Below, piece by piece: positions 23,028 through 35,600 of a DNA stretch of 64,000 nt. Under the pieces are notes generated by a model that ran no database searches, was not told the origin of the DNA, and saw only the letters and a list, made by a program, of their open reading frames with translations. Source of the stretch: Cycas panzhihuaensis (lineage: Eukaryota; Cycadophyta). The position numbers and the translations under genes are program-made. Numbering within the stretch: the stretch's first letter is position 1; the number at the start of each line of letters is the position of its first letter. The stretch lies in NCBI GenBank assembly GCA_023213395.1, contig CM041465.1, forward strand, positions 49,917,741-49,981,740, in the 5' to 3' direction.

Positions 23028-26000
23028 ATGGCACTTCAAATGGTTATAACTAATATAATTAAACTATCTAGCAATGATAATTTCTTAGCTTAGAAAAAAT
23101 AAGCCAAGAATATTCTAATAATGAACAAATTATGGGCTTATATTTTTAGGAATACTCCCATGCCAAAAGATACTTGAGATCCTAATGATCCTAATATTAT
23201 TATTTTTGTTGATCCTGCTAGTGTCGCCTCCTTTAAAGAATATGATGAAGTTGTCCTTTCCTTATTACACATATCTTGTGAAGATGATATTGACTAGAAT
23301 ATTGAACTAATTGCCACTTCTGTAGAAGCTTGGAATATAATATGTGCATTACATGAGAGGAAAGACAATGCAAGAGCCATCATGTTTAAAGCTTAACTCT
23401 ATTATAGTCCATTTGTTAGATTAATTTTATCTTATTTGATATATATTAAATTGATCAAGAACTAGTTGAGTGGTATTAGTCAACCATTAGATGATAGTGA
23501 TCTTGTATCCTGTATAGTCAATGTTCTGTTAGTTAGATATAATTCTCTCATTTCTAATTTGTCTCATACATAACAACTTGCCACACTTAACTTTAATACC
23601 AGTAAAGGTCTTTTACTCTAAGAGGAATATATCTTAAGCAAATTAGGAGATTCAGGTGCCTCCTCTTTAACTCTAGCTTTTGCAACCCATTATAAAGGAA
23701 GAAAACAATATTTGCACTTAACATAGTAGTTTGGTTTAATGCATTTGAACCAACATCCCTATCAGTAATGACAACAATGGCCATAAAATCCTACTTAGGT
23801 TGTTTGTCACTATTATGATAAATCTAGATATATTGCACTTGATTATAAGAAAAGGAGAGTTGATCTTCAATAAGAATAAAATTAAAATCATCCTGTTATA
23901 TAGAGTAATCAAAATTGTAGATGAGGAAATAATGAAGGAACAAGGAGATAGAACTAAAATGCTCTTCAAGGTAATCAACATAATAGAAATTAAAACCAGA
24001 GACAAAATCAAAATCAAGGTGTTCATATGACCAATTTATAAATTTTTTTCTTTATTATATCTATAGCTCAACATTTTGATAAATCCTAGTTGATAAATTA
24101 TGGAGCCTCTCATTACATAATATGTTTCAAAGACTTTATCACTTATATAAACATAGTGTAGGATCAATTAATTATATTTGGTAATGATGCCATTTTTTAG
24201 GTTGACAAGATTGATAAAGTACATATATCTATGAAAAATTCTAAGATTAAAAATCATTGCAGTAATGTCTTCTATGTTCCTAGTATGACACATAATATGC
24301 TATCAGTCAACCAGATAAATAAGCAAAAATTTGATGTTTTATTTAGTTACCTTGGAAAATACTTAATTACAAATTTGAATGGCAATTTGATTCTCTTAAG
24401 ATATGAAGACCAAGGCCTATATAAGCTTGATGTAGTTTTTATACCTTTGTTCTTGCCAACTGAAACTAGTGCCTGTGATAACTTATCTTCCACTTCAAAT
24501 AGTTTTACTTTAACTTCAAATATTAATGAACAAATTACTCCAAAAGCAGTTGTTTCTCAAAGACATCTAAAAGACCAATTGTGGCATCAACACCTTAGTC
24601 ATTTGAATATAAACATCCTTCATCTACTTTACAAACTTGATATGGTACATGGAATACCAAATATCAAATAGACCAAATGTATTTGTGAGGCTTATCCTAT
24701 GGGTAAATATTATTAGGCTTTATTGATCATACTAAGAAACCTTTGGTCCTGGTACATTTTAATATTTATGGACCCATGTTATAAGCATCTTTCAATGGTT
24801 GTCGATATTTTATTATATTTATTGATAATTATTCTTAAAAAGTTTAGGTTTATTTTTTAAAGTATAAATTAAAAGCATGTAAAAAATTTAGAGAATTTAA
24901 GCATGATTTTGAACTGGAATTTGGGAAGCCAATTAAAATCCTTTATTATGACAATAAAGGTGAATACACATCTAAAGAATTTACCCAATTTTGTAAGGAT
25001 AATGGTATTAAATAATAGTTTCTGACCCATTATACACCTCAATAAAACAAAGTTATTGAGTGTATGAATTAGACCCTAGTTAGAAAAAGTAAATTGATAT
25101 TTGTTGCTAAAAATTAGGACTTCAAGTATAGGTTAAAACCCTTAATATAACTGCTTACTTTATGAATTAAAGTCTAACTAAGGTTGTTTTGAATATTACT
25201 CCTGAGGAGGCCTAGTTAGGTCAAAAACCCATGGTCTCACATTTGCGTACCATTGATTGTACAATATATATGGTAATATTGAAAGAATAACAAAAGAAAT
25301 TAGATGTATAAAGTAGGAAATGTATTTTTATTAGTTACTAATCTACTTGTAAATCATATAAGATTTATGATCCTACTACTAAGTAACAGTATACATCTCA
25401 GGATGTTATATTTTTAGAAGTGAACTAAGACTTGGATATAACTCAACTTTCATTATTTGATGAATAATCTATTAAAGCTCCTACTATTTATATGCACCTG
25501 GTACTTTATTTGTACCTTCTACCTCTCCTTCAATATTTATATCAACTAGTCTTATTGAATATGTTCAATAAGAGATCACTTCAAAGTAACTCTCTAAATC
25601 ATATTTATAGATGATCTCTTCAGCTCCATTACCACCATTATAAACTAAAAGGTAATCTAAATATAGGTCATCCATTGACTTTTCCTTAATGACAAAAACT
25701 TTATCAGCTTCTAAACCACTTTTGAAGTAGCTATTATAGATCAAAAGTGACAAATAACAATGAATGAGGAGATGGATTCCATTTTGTAAAATGATATATG
25801 GGATCTAGTTTATCTACCTAAAGGTAAGAAACCTATTGATTGCAGATGGATTGACAAAATAAAATTTCATGTAGATGGCTCTATTAAGCATTATAAAATA
25901 CATTCAGTTGTCAAAGGTTTCAAACAAGTTGAAGGCATTGATTATGAGGACACATTTACCATTGTTGCCAACATCACTATTATAAGGCTTATTTTGGCTT

Positions 26001-26520
26001 TAGAAGGTTAATTTAATTGGCATATTCTTCAAATAGATGTGAAAAGCACCTTCTTAAATGACAACTTATGAGAACAAGCATACTTGAATCAACTTCCTAG
26101 TTATATTGTTTATAGAAAAGAACACTTAGTTTACAAGATGAAAAAGGCTCTATATAGCCTTAAGCAATCGCCTTGTTCTTCATACATAAAAATATATGAG
26201 TATTTTTAGAAACATAAACTTATATACTCATAAATCCAAATTTGTGTATCATAATCCAAAATAATTTGATCACTCTAGTTATACTTTATATTGATGATTT
26301 ATTGATAACATGTAATAACACAGAGTGAATTTCATATCTCCAAGGAGAATTGAATAACAACTTTAATATCATAGACCTTTAGTTACTTCATTGCTTTCTT
26401 AGCATGGAAGTCTGGTAACAACTATGTAGTATCTTAATGTCATAGTCTAAATATACAAGGGAGATCCTTCAGAAGTTTAGGATGGTGGAATATAAGCCAT
26501 CACCAACTCCTATAGAGACT
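23028..26520 (+). pseudogene. Copia-B1 gag-pol, decayed and truncated
   Basis: The start is the ATG at 23028 (MALQMVITN), followed by SNDNFL and AKNILIMNKLWAY, a copia Gag N-terminus. A decayed protease reads INYGASHYI near 24095 (active Asp changed to Asn, Ser to Tyr). The region 24231-24671 is open and ends in the GAG-pre-integrase motif LWHQHLSHLN. Integrase follows (about 24700-25250, with YDNKGEYTSKEF), then RT: CRWIDKIKFHVDGS (about 25840), ILQIDVKSTFLND (about 26024) and LYIDDLLITCN (about 26285). Numerous stops break the frame. The sequence ends at the duplication junction shortly after the RT/RNase H linker (YKPSPTPIET). The 2-kb leader (21081-23027) shows no gene. Confidence 0.85.
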
Positions 26521-27275
26521 TGATTAAGGGGGTGTAGGGGCCATGGAGTTGGAGTATGAAATCCTTATCCCCTCCCAAAAGGCCATGCAATAAATTTAAG
26601 AAAAAAAGTAGGTCAAAATGCCATAAAATTTTGAAAAGTAATACACTCACATTTATTTAATGGTGAATGATGTAGTGTTTTAAATTTTAGAATGGTGCAT
26701 CATAAATTATTTTATTTTTTATAATGGTACATCTTGTACTACTTTCTTTTTTATAACAATACCATCATACCATTGTAAAAAATGAAATGGTACATGGTGC
26801 GCTATTATTTTATATAGTGTATTATTATAAAATAATGGCTATATGCCATTCTAAAAGGGTGATGTGCATTTGGTCCCACTACATATTTTACAATAGTACA
26901 TGATGTATTATTATAAAAAATAAAATGGTACAAGGAAAAACATAAAAAAAATGAAAATTCTATGAAAAAGATGAAGATGAAAAAATAATCAACAAAAGAG
27001 GAAAAAGATGCCAAAAGAAGTCTAGGATATAACAAGGGTACATTTCTCATAAAATAGGGCTTGGGCACATGGTTTTTATTGTACTAATTATAGTTATTTT
27101 ATCATCATATTTTGAGTACTCCCTTAATGATAGCCAAACAATAGGAAAACACCTGCATATTTATATATTGAAGCATAAAGTCAAGGATGATATAAATGAC
27201 AAGTGTATACTTATGCTACTTGCATAGTGTTGAATGTTGGAATCTCAGATTCTGGGAAATACACTAAAAGGAAAA

Positions 27276-29094
27276 TGTTGGATGGTGGTTGAAGGCAAAT
27301 GTCACATACACTAGTATGTAAAAATCCATTGTGTGAAGATCATAGAGAATATATGAAAAGTAAGATATAGGAAAACATAGACTATGAGCATAATGCCAAA
27401 TAGATTTGAAATAATAGTGGTACCCATATAAATGAAGATTATTAGAAATCAATATGGGATGCCTGAAGACTAGTATAAACTCTAAAGGAAGAAAGAATGA
27501 TCTTGAATACCATTTGAAGATCAAAAGATGAATCATAGATCTTAAGAAAAGCCACACACAATTTAGAAAAATTTAAATAGCAAATTTAAAATTTTATTTT
27601 TATTTGTTAAAGGTTGAATTATATTAAGTTAAATTGAGATGAATTTTAAAGTTTACTTTAGAACCTAGACTCAGTCTTATAGAGAAAAGAAGAGCTAAAT
27701 CAAAAGTGTTAAGCTCTTAATTAATATGCCAATATATATTTTTTCATACCTACTTATACTATTTTCATTATAACTTTCTCATATGAACTCTAATTTTAGT
27801 TTCACCATATATGTTAGAAAGCTTATTTTGATATCTTTGAAATGAATGACTCCAAGCCTATATTGGGTTTTGATTTCTAATAGATTTTTAAGGCCAAATT
27901 TGGTACAAGTGGTGTAGAGACCTTTTATAAGTTCATTAAAAAAAAAAGTTAGAGATATTTTCATTTAGAATTATCAAAATATTAGTTCTAGTAGATAAGT
28001 GCTCATTTAGACAACACATTTTATGAAAACATATGGTAAAATATCATATAAAAAATCAAATGTATTTGTATTTATAGTAGCTAGTTAAGTGTTTTATTTG
28101 AACCTTGTAGCTAATTCTATTAATTGAAATCATGTGATGAGTTTATAATTAGGATATCTTATGTGAATGGTAACAAGAAGTGCAATAAAATTACCTAAGG
28201 TTAGCAATAGTTGGTTGTTGGGTATTTCTACTTTCTTAATATAGATGGGTTATAGGTAATTACAAGTGAACAACCAAGATAGGTTGACTACTCTGTAAGG
28301 TTACAAACCTAATGTTATGAGTCCTAGCAAAGCAAAGTCATGTTTTTTATCAAGAATTAGAGAGGAGGAATAAGCACAAGAGGAAGTACACTTGAAGTTA
28401 TTTAAAGATAAAGGCAAAGTTTGATGACGTGATAAGATAAAATAAAGATTAAATATTATGGGGGAGTGTTAGAAAATAATGTTTAATCTATAATTAATTT
28501 ATGATCATTGTAATAACTATCCCTCAAATGTTTTACACAATTATCTTCAAGAGGTATACACTTGTATAAATTCTTAAATTACGGCTACTATTAAAATATA
28601 TGTATAGATCTCACTTCTTTATGTATTCTCATAAGTTATCTTAGAGGTTTTTAAATATTATTAGATCTTTATGAGGTGGATTGTATTTATAAATATGCAT
28701 ATTATCTAATACAATAAATGAAGATTTATCATTCTTATACCATTCTTATTGTATTTTATATGGGTGCATATTTTATCTTTCTTTATTATAGTTTCACATA
28801 TTCTTATATAATATTTATAATATAATATCTAGGTGCTTATGTAATTTTCTAATATGGTATCAAAGCATGATTTTATTTAAAGTTATCCTTAGGTAGAATA
28901 CAAATTGGAGGTACAGCCCTTAAGCTTGGTTTATTAATACTGTCTAGTTAGTTTATATGACTATATCATTTTACTTAATATGGAGAAACTATTATAAAGA
29001 TAGTTTTAGGAGGAAAAAAGGGGCCTAGATCCCATGAGAACCTTAACTATGATACCAACTTTTTAAATTTTATTTTATAAGTTTTGTATACCTT
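27276..29094 (+). mobile_element. 1.8-kb insertion holding a copia LTR between PPT and PBS
   Basis: Copy 1 reads continuously across this point (about 19300-19312). Copy 2 is interrupted between GGAAAA (27270-27275) and GGAAAT (29095-29100), which may be a decayed target duplication. Inside, the purine tract TATGGGGGAG (28457-28466) precedes an LTR (28467-28853), and TGGTATCAAAGC (28855-28866) follows it. Internal-type sequence of an element therefore lies on both sides of one LTR. No coding domain could be read in the 1.2 kb to its left. Confidence 0.65.
28467..28853 (+). repeat. Single copia LTR with PPT before and PBS after
   Basis: It begins TGTTAGAAAATAATG and ends near GTAATTTTCTAA, so the ends form a short inverted repeat. 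It is about 387 bp. The flanking purine tract and initiator-Met primer site fix its limits. Confidence 0.72.
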
Positions 29095-29363
29095 GGAAAT
29101 AAATTGTGACCAGGCTCAAATGATCTTATAGTATGGAAGCCTACTTCCTATTGTGATGGGGTAAATGATCTAAGAGAATTTAGGGGTTTTAGAATATGGG
29201 CTCTAGGTATATAAAGAAGCCAAGTTTGAAGTAATCCTATACCTTATCATGATTATCTAGATGATGCTTAGGGCAGAAGTGATAATATTATGATAGAAAT
29301 CCTATAACCTAGTGTAGATGGAGATAAATAGAACTATATTTCAAAAGAACAAGATGAGTAGAG

Positions 29364-29661
29364 TAAAAGGGGTTAATGTCACAAGGTCATTACATTAGTT
29401 GATTATTTCTAAAAAGGGTCTTAAATGGACTTTATATTAGATCACTTAAGTGAAATATACTTTCATGTGCATTATGTGTAATTTCATTTCACCTAACTCT
29501 AATGCTCCCTCTCTCAATATAAAAGTAAAAGCTCAATGGAGGAGGCTCATACTTACCTCCCCATTTTATGAGAACTACTCTCTTTCTCTCAAGTCTCTCT
29601 TGCTCCCATGTTTGCCTTTGTATTTAGTACATGGAGATGAAGGATAGATCCACTCTTTTTA
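29364..29661 (+). repeat. Copia-C 5' LTR (298 bp)
   Basis: It begins TAAAAGGGGTTAATG (TG decayed to TA) and ends CTCTTTTTA. It is collinear with 39273-39570 without gaps. Confidence 0.92.
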
Positions 29662-29663
29662 TG

Positions 29664-29675
29664 TGGTATTAGATC
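29664..29675 (+). other. Copia-C primer-binding site
   Basis: TGGTATTAGATC matches the initiator tRNA-Met site TGGTATCAGAGC in 10 of 12 bases and lies two bases after the LTR. Confidence 0.8.
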
Positions 29676-31701
29676 TTGCTTCCTTCATATTCCTCACTTT
29701 CACTTGCAATGGAGCCATCACTTCCTTCTCCCTCACAATCCATGTGGTAAAGGAGATTGTGAAAGTGGATTTAGAAAAATTTTAAGTTATTATCATAGCA
29801 TATTTTGTATTATTTGCTTTTCCTTTCTCTTTTGTAGGTTTTGAAGCATAATACAAAAAGTTATAAGGCCCAAGGATTCCAATCCTTTGGTGGCCGTTTA
29901 TGCTATCTCATTCTTCTTTTCTTTCCCCTCTTTTTGTCCATTTAACAAGGGGAAATGCTGCTGAAATTTTTCCAGCATTTAGAAGAATGATTGTAAGGGG
30001 AAATTCTACCTAATTTTTTAAAATAATTTGGAGTCATTTAAAATATCCATCATTGTATGCTCTCACCTTACCTATATTGGGATCTTAGTGATAAAAAAAT
30101 GATGAAAATTTCATATGGTATCATGTGTTAATGAGATATTAGCAAGCTAAAATTTCTACAAAAATAAAATTTGCTTACTAAAATTCACAAGTCTACAAAA
30201 TCTTCTACAGAGCTCCAATTGATCTGATTCTAATTACTAAAGATGAGGCTCTGAATCTACTTTCCAACACAAAAATTGTCACCCAATTTCGATGTCACAT
30301 GAGAAAGTTATTGCTATTTTAGTGAATAATAGTTATTTTTAATAAGAATTCTAGAAATATTTATTCTCCTAACTTTGTAGGGCTGCCAAAAATTTTTCAG
30401 AACTCATTTAGACCTAATTCTACTTCTTGAAGATGAAGCTCTGAGTCTAGTTTGCAGTACAAAAACCAATACTCAATTTCATTATCGTGGGATAAAGTTA
30501 TTGCTATTTTAATGAAGACTATTTTTTTGTATTTAAAAAAAAAAATTGAAGAAATTTTCTTTCTTCTTTTTATAAGGCTTAAAAGGCCATTATAAAAGAG
30601 AGTAAAAAAACACCTAGATCAGAGCAATATCTAGTGTCCTCACTCACTTATCAGCATTACATTTCAACACTCTAAAATCATTTTAAGTAATCACTCTAAT
30701 GACACTCCAAGTAAGCGCTCCAAAAACACTCCAAGCAAGTATTCTATTTTTAGCTAAATGTATGTTTGATGCAAATTCGATAATCTTTTCACTCTTCCTA
30801 AAAGGAACGTATCACATATACCATTTTCCACCATCTTATACCTATTCACACACTTGCCGAGGTTGAGATACCTTGGTTGGTAGAATGACATGTCATAAAG
30901 GAGGTGTGGGTTTTAAGTTGGGACTGGTCTGAACTAGAATATTGGTGAGATTTGGTTAGTCATATCATCATGTCTCAATCAGGGATCATCCTGATAACTA
31001 ACCAGGAAAACTAAAACTTTAATATAAGATTAAAATATACCCAATTTAATATCCCTCATAACCATGGGTATGCACGTACCACTCTTTAGAGGAGGTACAT
31101 AGCTGCTCATTAGTGAACTGAGTGAGGATTGGGAGTACTTGGGCTATGTTGTCACTTGGATTTCATTACCAAGCACAATTATGGGTGTCGTAGGTAAAGG
31201 CCAACTAATTCTACAAGAAGCCTAGGCATCCTTTCAATAACCTCAACTACATATTTAGATACAGGTTAGAGGTTATTGGGTTGATTACGCATCCTACATT
31301 TGAGTTTCGAGCTGTGCACACCCAATGATGTTAGCTTCCACATTGGCCTACAATCTTGTATATTGATCACTTACTTATTTGTTAAAAGTGATCCATAGTA
31401 TAATCATAATCATAGTGCTTTTCATATTCTTGCTATGTTAGGTTAATATTTAGCATAAGTGTTAGTGACTAATTCTCATCATAGTGCTTCTCATATTCCT
31501 GCTGCGTCAGGTTAATATTTGTCACAAGTGTTGGTGACTTTTCTTTAAGTTATTCCCTTAATCTTTGAACAACCATTCTCACTTCTTCTTCCTTTTGCTA
31601 TGTTACTTTATTGCATCTCCTATTTTATAAATAGTTATCAGTCATTTATTACCATCACTTTTATAGTCCCTTATTCATTTCTTCCCTTCTCAAAAGACAC
31701 A
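29676..31701 (+). repeat. Copia-C leader with two internal direct repeats
   Basis: About 150 bp around 30205-30345 (from CTCCAATTGATCTGATTC to GTTATTGCTATTTTAGTGAA) recurs in diverged form at about 30393-30520. A second tandem pair of about 65 bp lies at 31410-31540, each unit running from ATCATAGTGCTT to GTGTT(A/G)GTGACT. No coding sequence was found. Confidence 0.6.
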
Positions 31702-32660
31702 ATGTCTTCACAGTTCAAGTAATATGTGAACTGCATTCTAAAGAGGAAAGAAAATTAGGACATATGGTTCACTGGTGTCAAAAATACTGCAAAGTATGAA
31801 GGTCTTTGGAGAGATCACTTGCAACCTACACCATTCATTGTAGTTACAACTATCTTAGGTGCTTTTAGAGAAGGTGCTCCAACTACTCTCACTAAAGTTG
31901 TAACTAAATGCCAATGGGAACTTGATGATGATAAAATCCGTGCAGGGATATTTCTTATCACTAATTATTCCCTACATAATCTAATTGATAAAGCTATACA
32001 TGATACAACATGGAAAGTTCTTGAAGTTCTTAAGAAGAACTTTGACACTAAATCAGACTTAGAATTTATTCACTTAGTACTGAAGATGAACAAATTGAAA
32101 ATGTAGAAAAGATATGCAAGTGAGATAATTAATATCCTTCATCTAATCAAGCAAGCTATTGACAAAGATTTTAAAACTCAATGTATTACATGGGCTTTCT
32201 TGATTTAGTCATGTCTCCACATCATAGATTACAAAAATCTATTAGGAAGTCTTCAATCTAGTAGCAGTTTGAAGACCTTAAACTTTGAGGCTCTTACTGA
32301 TAAGTTCATTGAATTTGATATGACCTTTAATACCAACTTTGCCACTATATCAGATCCAGCTGATGCTACTTTTGAAGTGGAAGAAGATCTTTGTTATACC
32401 AAACATCAAGGTCAATACTCTCACAGAGGTGATAATTCCCTTGGAAGAGGAAGAGGCAGATAACAAGCACAACGTCCTCTTGGTCAGCAGGCTCCTCAAC
32501 TCTAACCAAAATAATCTCAAGGCAAAGGCCAAAATAATCAACCTAGACCTAGATCCAGTAATAAAAGACAATCCAACTAGCCCAATACTTCTTATAGGAA
32601 TAGAAATTAAACAATTGTTGCCAAAGGTGTAATAGAAAAGGACATTATGCCAAAAATTAC
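31702..32660 (+). pseudogene. Copia-C gag, decayed
   Basis: The ATG at 31702 opens MSSQFK. The frame then runs with stops at a few sites through LWRDHLQPTPF, WKVLEVLKKNFDTKSDLEF, FEALTDKFIEFDMTF and an Arg/Gly-rich GDNSLGRGRGR (about 32431-32463). This matches the copia Gag plan (UBN2-like core, then a basic linker). A zinc knuckle, CQRCNRKGHYAKNY, follows at about 32619-32660 in another frame; its last Cys has become Tyr. Gag would form the particle; this copy cannot. Confidence 0.8.
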
Positions 32661-35600
32661 AAAACTACAACCAATAAACTACCAAGCTATCAACAATGCC
32701 ATGGTGCACATAATGTTAATAATACTTCTTTTGAAGATGCTTTTAGTGGAATATAATTTCCTCATGCACACATTCAAAGAATTGGGACCACTTCATTAAA
32801 TGTTGTTGATAGATCCACTAAGTATATTGAAGCTCATTGTGGCTATGCTTATTCACTTTTGCTTTCACCACTTGGAGTTGCAAATAGTGCCACTTCAAAT
32901 ACTTCATCTTGGATCATGGATACTGGAGCAACATAACATATGACTTGCCATCACTAGTTCTTTTAGGATTTTGACTCTAAAGTTCGTAGTGTTGTATACA
33001 TAGCTAACAAATCATCTTAGCCAGTTGAAGGACTTAGAACTGTTTGCCTAAAACTCTCAAGCTTCCTAGATTTTACCCTTGTTGCTGTTTTATATATTCC
33101 ACTCTGAAGAAGAACTTGCTCTCCTTGTCCACCCTTATTTCTCGTGGATTTGATCTGAGTGTAACTACAAATAATCAAACTCTCTGTGTCATTCATCCTC
33201 CTTCAAATACTATGGTTATGACTGAAATTCTTGATGGCAAACTTTTTCAACTAATTAGCTCCCCATCCTCTAAAGCCAACTATGTTGATAATAACTCTAC
33301 TTTTACCACAACCATGACTCTTTAAAAGTTATCCTAAGTAACCTTATAGCATGCTCATATGGGCTATATCAAAATTGATCATTTAAGAGAACTACATGCC
33401 ACTCTTCCTAGTATACCTAGGCTCTCCTCTAAGCCCTTTAAATGCAAAGCATGTATCATTTCCAAATTTCAAAGATAACCCTTTTCTCATAGTTAGTAGA
33501 TATCTAGCCAACCTTTACAGCTTGTACACTTAGATATATGCAGTCATATTCCCATCCCTTCTCTTAAAAAGAAGTGGTACTATATTACTTTCATTGATGA
33601 TTTTACCAAGAAATATGGGTTACTTTTTTTACAAAGAAAGATAAAGTTTTTTTTATGTTTCAAGTTTTTAAGGGCTGCGTGGAAAATGAATCTAGATTCA
33701 AGATCAAAATACTCAAGACTGACAATGGTGGCGAGTACATATCTAATGAGTTTGAATCGTACCTATGTCAACACAGAATCAAACATCAGACCACTGTTGT
33801 AGCTATACCCCAGTAAAATGGAGTTGTCGAGTGCATGAATAGGATTATCATGAACATGCCTTATGCTATGCTGGTATATAAGAATATCCCTGTCTATCTT
33901 TGGGCTGAGGCTATCTAGACTATCATGTATTGCATCAACACTATTAGTTCCTCTAAGCTCAGCCCCTCTCTACATGAAATGTAGTATGGACAAATCCCCT
34001 CTATCTCCCACTTTAAAATTTTTTGCTCTACTTGTTATACTCACATTCTGGAGGAATACATACAAGCTCAAAGATAGAGCCCTCAAAGGCATCTTTATCG
34101 GATACCCTATGGACAAAAAGGGGTACAAGGTTTTTATACCTTCACAACATAAAATTATCATCACTAGAGATGTTATCTTTGTGAAGACTAAAGATCAATT
34201 ACTCAGACTTGACTTTAAGATGCCTTCATACTGATTTAATGATGCTACTAAATTTGATGTCTAGATTCTAAAATTTAGCGGGGGAGATGCTCAATAATTG
34301 CTTAAAATCTTAGAATTTGATAATAGAGCCCTGAAGGATATAAGATATGACTCCCAACCAATGTGTACACATCCATCACCATCATTTGTAAACTGCCAAG
34401 TTGACAAAGGTAAAGCCATAGTAGAAGGATCATCTTCTCCAACATCTATGGTTGGCCCATCTTCTCTAGCATCGTCAACTTTCTCTATTCTAAACATTTC
34501 ACATGATCCATTTTAGGATCAAAACAAAGACCAAGAGGCTATGGAAATGAAAACCTCATTCCTAACTCGAGGTTTTTGTGAAGCCTACTAGCTACACAAG
34601 GATATGCGACCAGATGAGGTAGGCAAAACTGACATTAGAAATGCCCATAGAACAAGGTGAAACGCTCGCTACGAGGCAGTGTCCCTATGTTTAGCAAAAA
34701 GATATGAGAATACGCTATGCTAACTAAGTTAGGCAGCGAGGACCTCACCTCGCAGGGCATCCGTGCGCCGGAGCACGGATTCGGGACTATAAGGTGCCTG
34801 ATTGCTTCCAGGTAGCCGTGCAAAATAAGGCCTTCCTACCCTTCAGATGGTTGGGAAGGAGAGAGAATGCCTTACGCGTTGCGTCTTCTCAAGGCAATGA
34901 GAAGGCAACGAATGGGAGGGCAACTAGCTAATATGCAGGTAAATGCAGAAAAAGGTGCGATGGAGGGGCAGCTCGGATATGATGCGAGCAAGCTATCTAT
35001 GCTATGCTATACTAGATAAAACGAGAAATAATGCAAAAGATGAATGCGCTTTCCCTTTTCCTTTATATTCTTTCATAATTTCCTAACTACTCAGGCAAAT
35101 GCATGAAAGGTAACAATGTAAAAGGGGATACACCAGAAACAAGGGGAATACCTGGATCCGGCGCTTGAATGGAGGTGCGGCTCGTCTCTCTAAGTCCCGC
35201 TCCTTCCTTCTCCGTCCGCTGTGCATGCAATGCCGATCGGCGGTAATTGCCAGAAGCGATAGAAGAGGGGTTTACTTACCTCCCCTTAAGCAGGCAAAAG
35301 CAAACGAAACAAAAAAAAGCTTGAAACTAAAGAAAGAAATGCACTACGCGGGGAACTAATCTGTAACGGGCTTGTCCTGCATATCACTCCACCAATGCGC
35401 GATCCTGCAAATGGGTGAGAAGGGCACCTTCCTCTCGGAAGAGAGGCCACAAGATATACCAAGAAATATATATATATAAACTGAAATCAAATGAAAATAA
35501 GATCTAAGCTAAGCATCGGAATATAACCAAACGAAATAGCAACATACAAGAAACGTTCTCACCACCATGCACCACAAAAACACTTGAAAGGGAAAGGAGT

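Larger units (their letters stand above)
18545..26525 (+). repeat. Tandem segmental duplication, copy 1 (about 8 kb)
   Basis: The order is a hairpin-rich block (18545-19300), a block starting ATTGTGACCAGGC (19310), a spacer starting AGTTGACCTA (about 19575-20607), then Copia-B1 up to RNase H. The same order recurs from 26526 onward once later insertions are subtracted. Sequence stops resembling Copia-B2 at 26520-26526, where GAGACTTGATTAAG runs straight into the block GGGGTGTAGGGGCCATGG of copy 2. Confidence 0.85.
20608..26525 (+). mobile_element. Copia-B1, copia element lacking its 3' end
   Basis: It has a complete 5' LTR with TACTT before it (20603-20607), a primer site and decayed gag-pol. 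The element is cut at the duplication junction, so the end of RNase H and the 3' LTR are absent. The same TACTT flanks its duplicate Copia-B2, as expected if one insertion was later duplicated. Confidence 0.85.

Noticed and set aside
18545-27270. The two hairpin-rich blocks as LTRs of one large element
   Set aside because: The sequences following both blocks are also homologous and in the same order, which fits a tandem duplication and not an LTR pair.
29047-29058. Minus-strand primer-site-like sequence (CTATGATACCAA on the plus strand)
   Set aside because: No LTR is visible next to it before sequence shared with copy 1 resumes about 40 bases later.
34594-34605. ACACAAGGAT near both ends of the nested solo LTR as a 10-bp target duplication
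   Set aside because: The true ends TGAAAC and AAACA abut exact CAAGG copies, which also restore the Copia-C frame; the longer match is coincidental.
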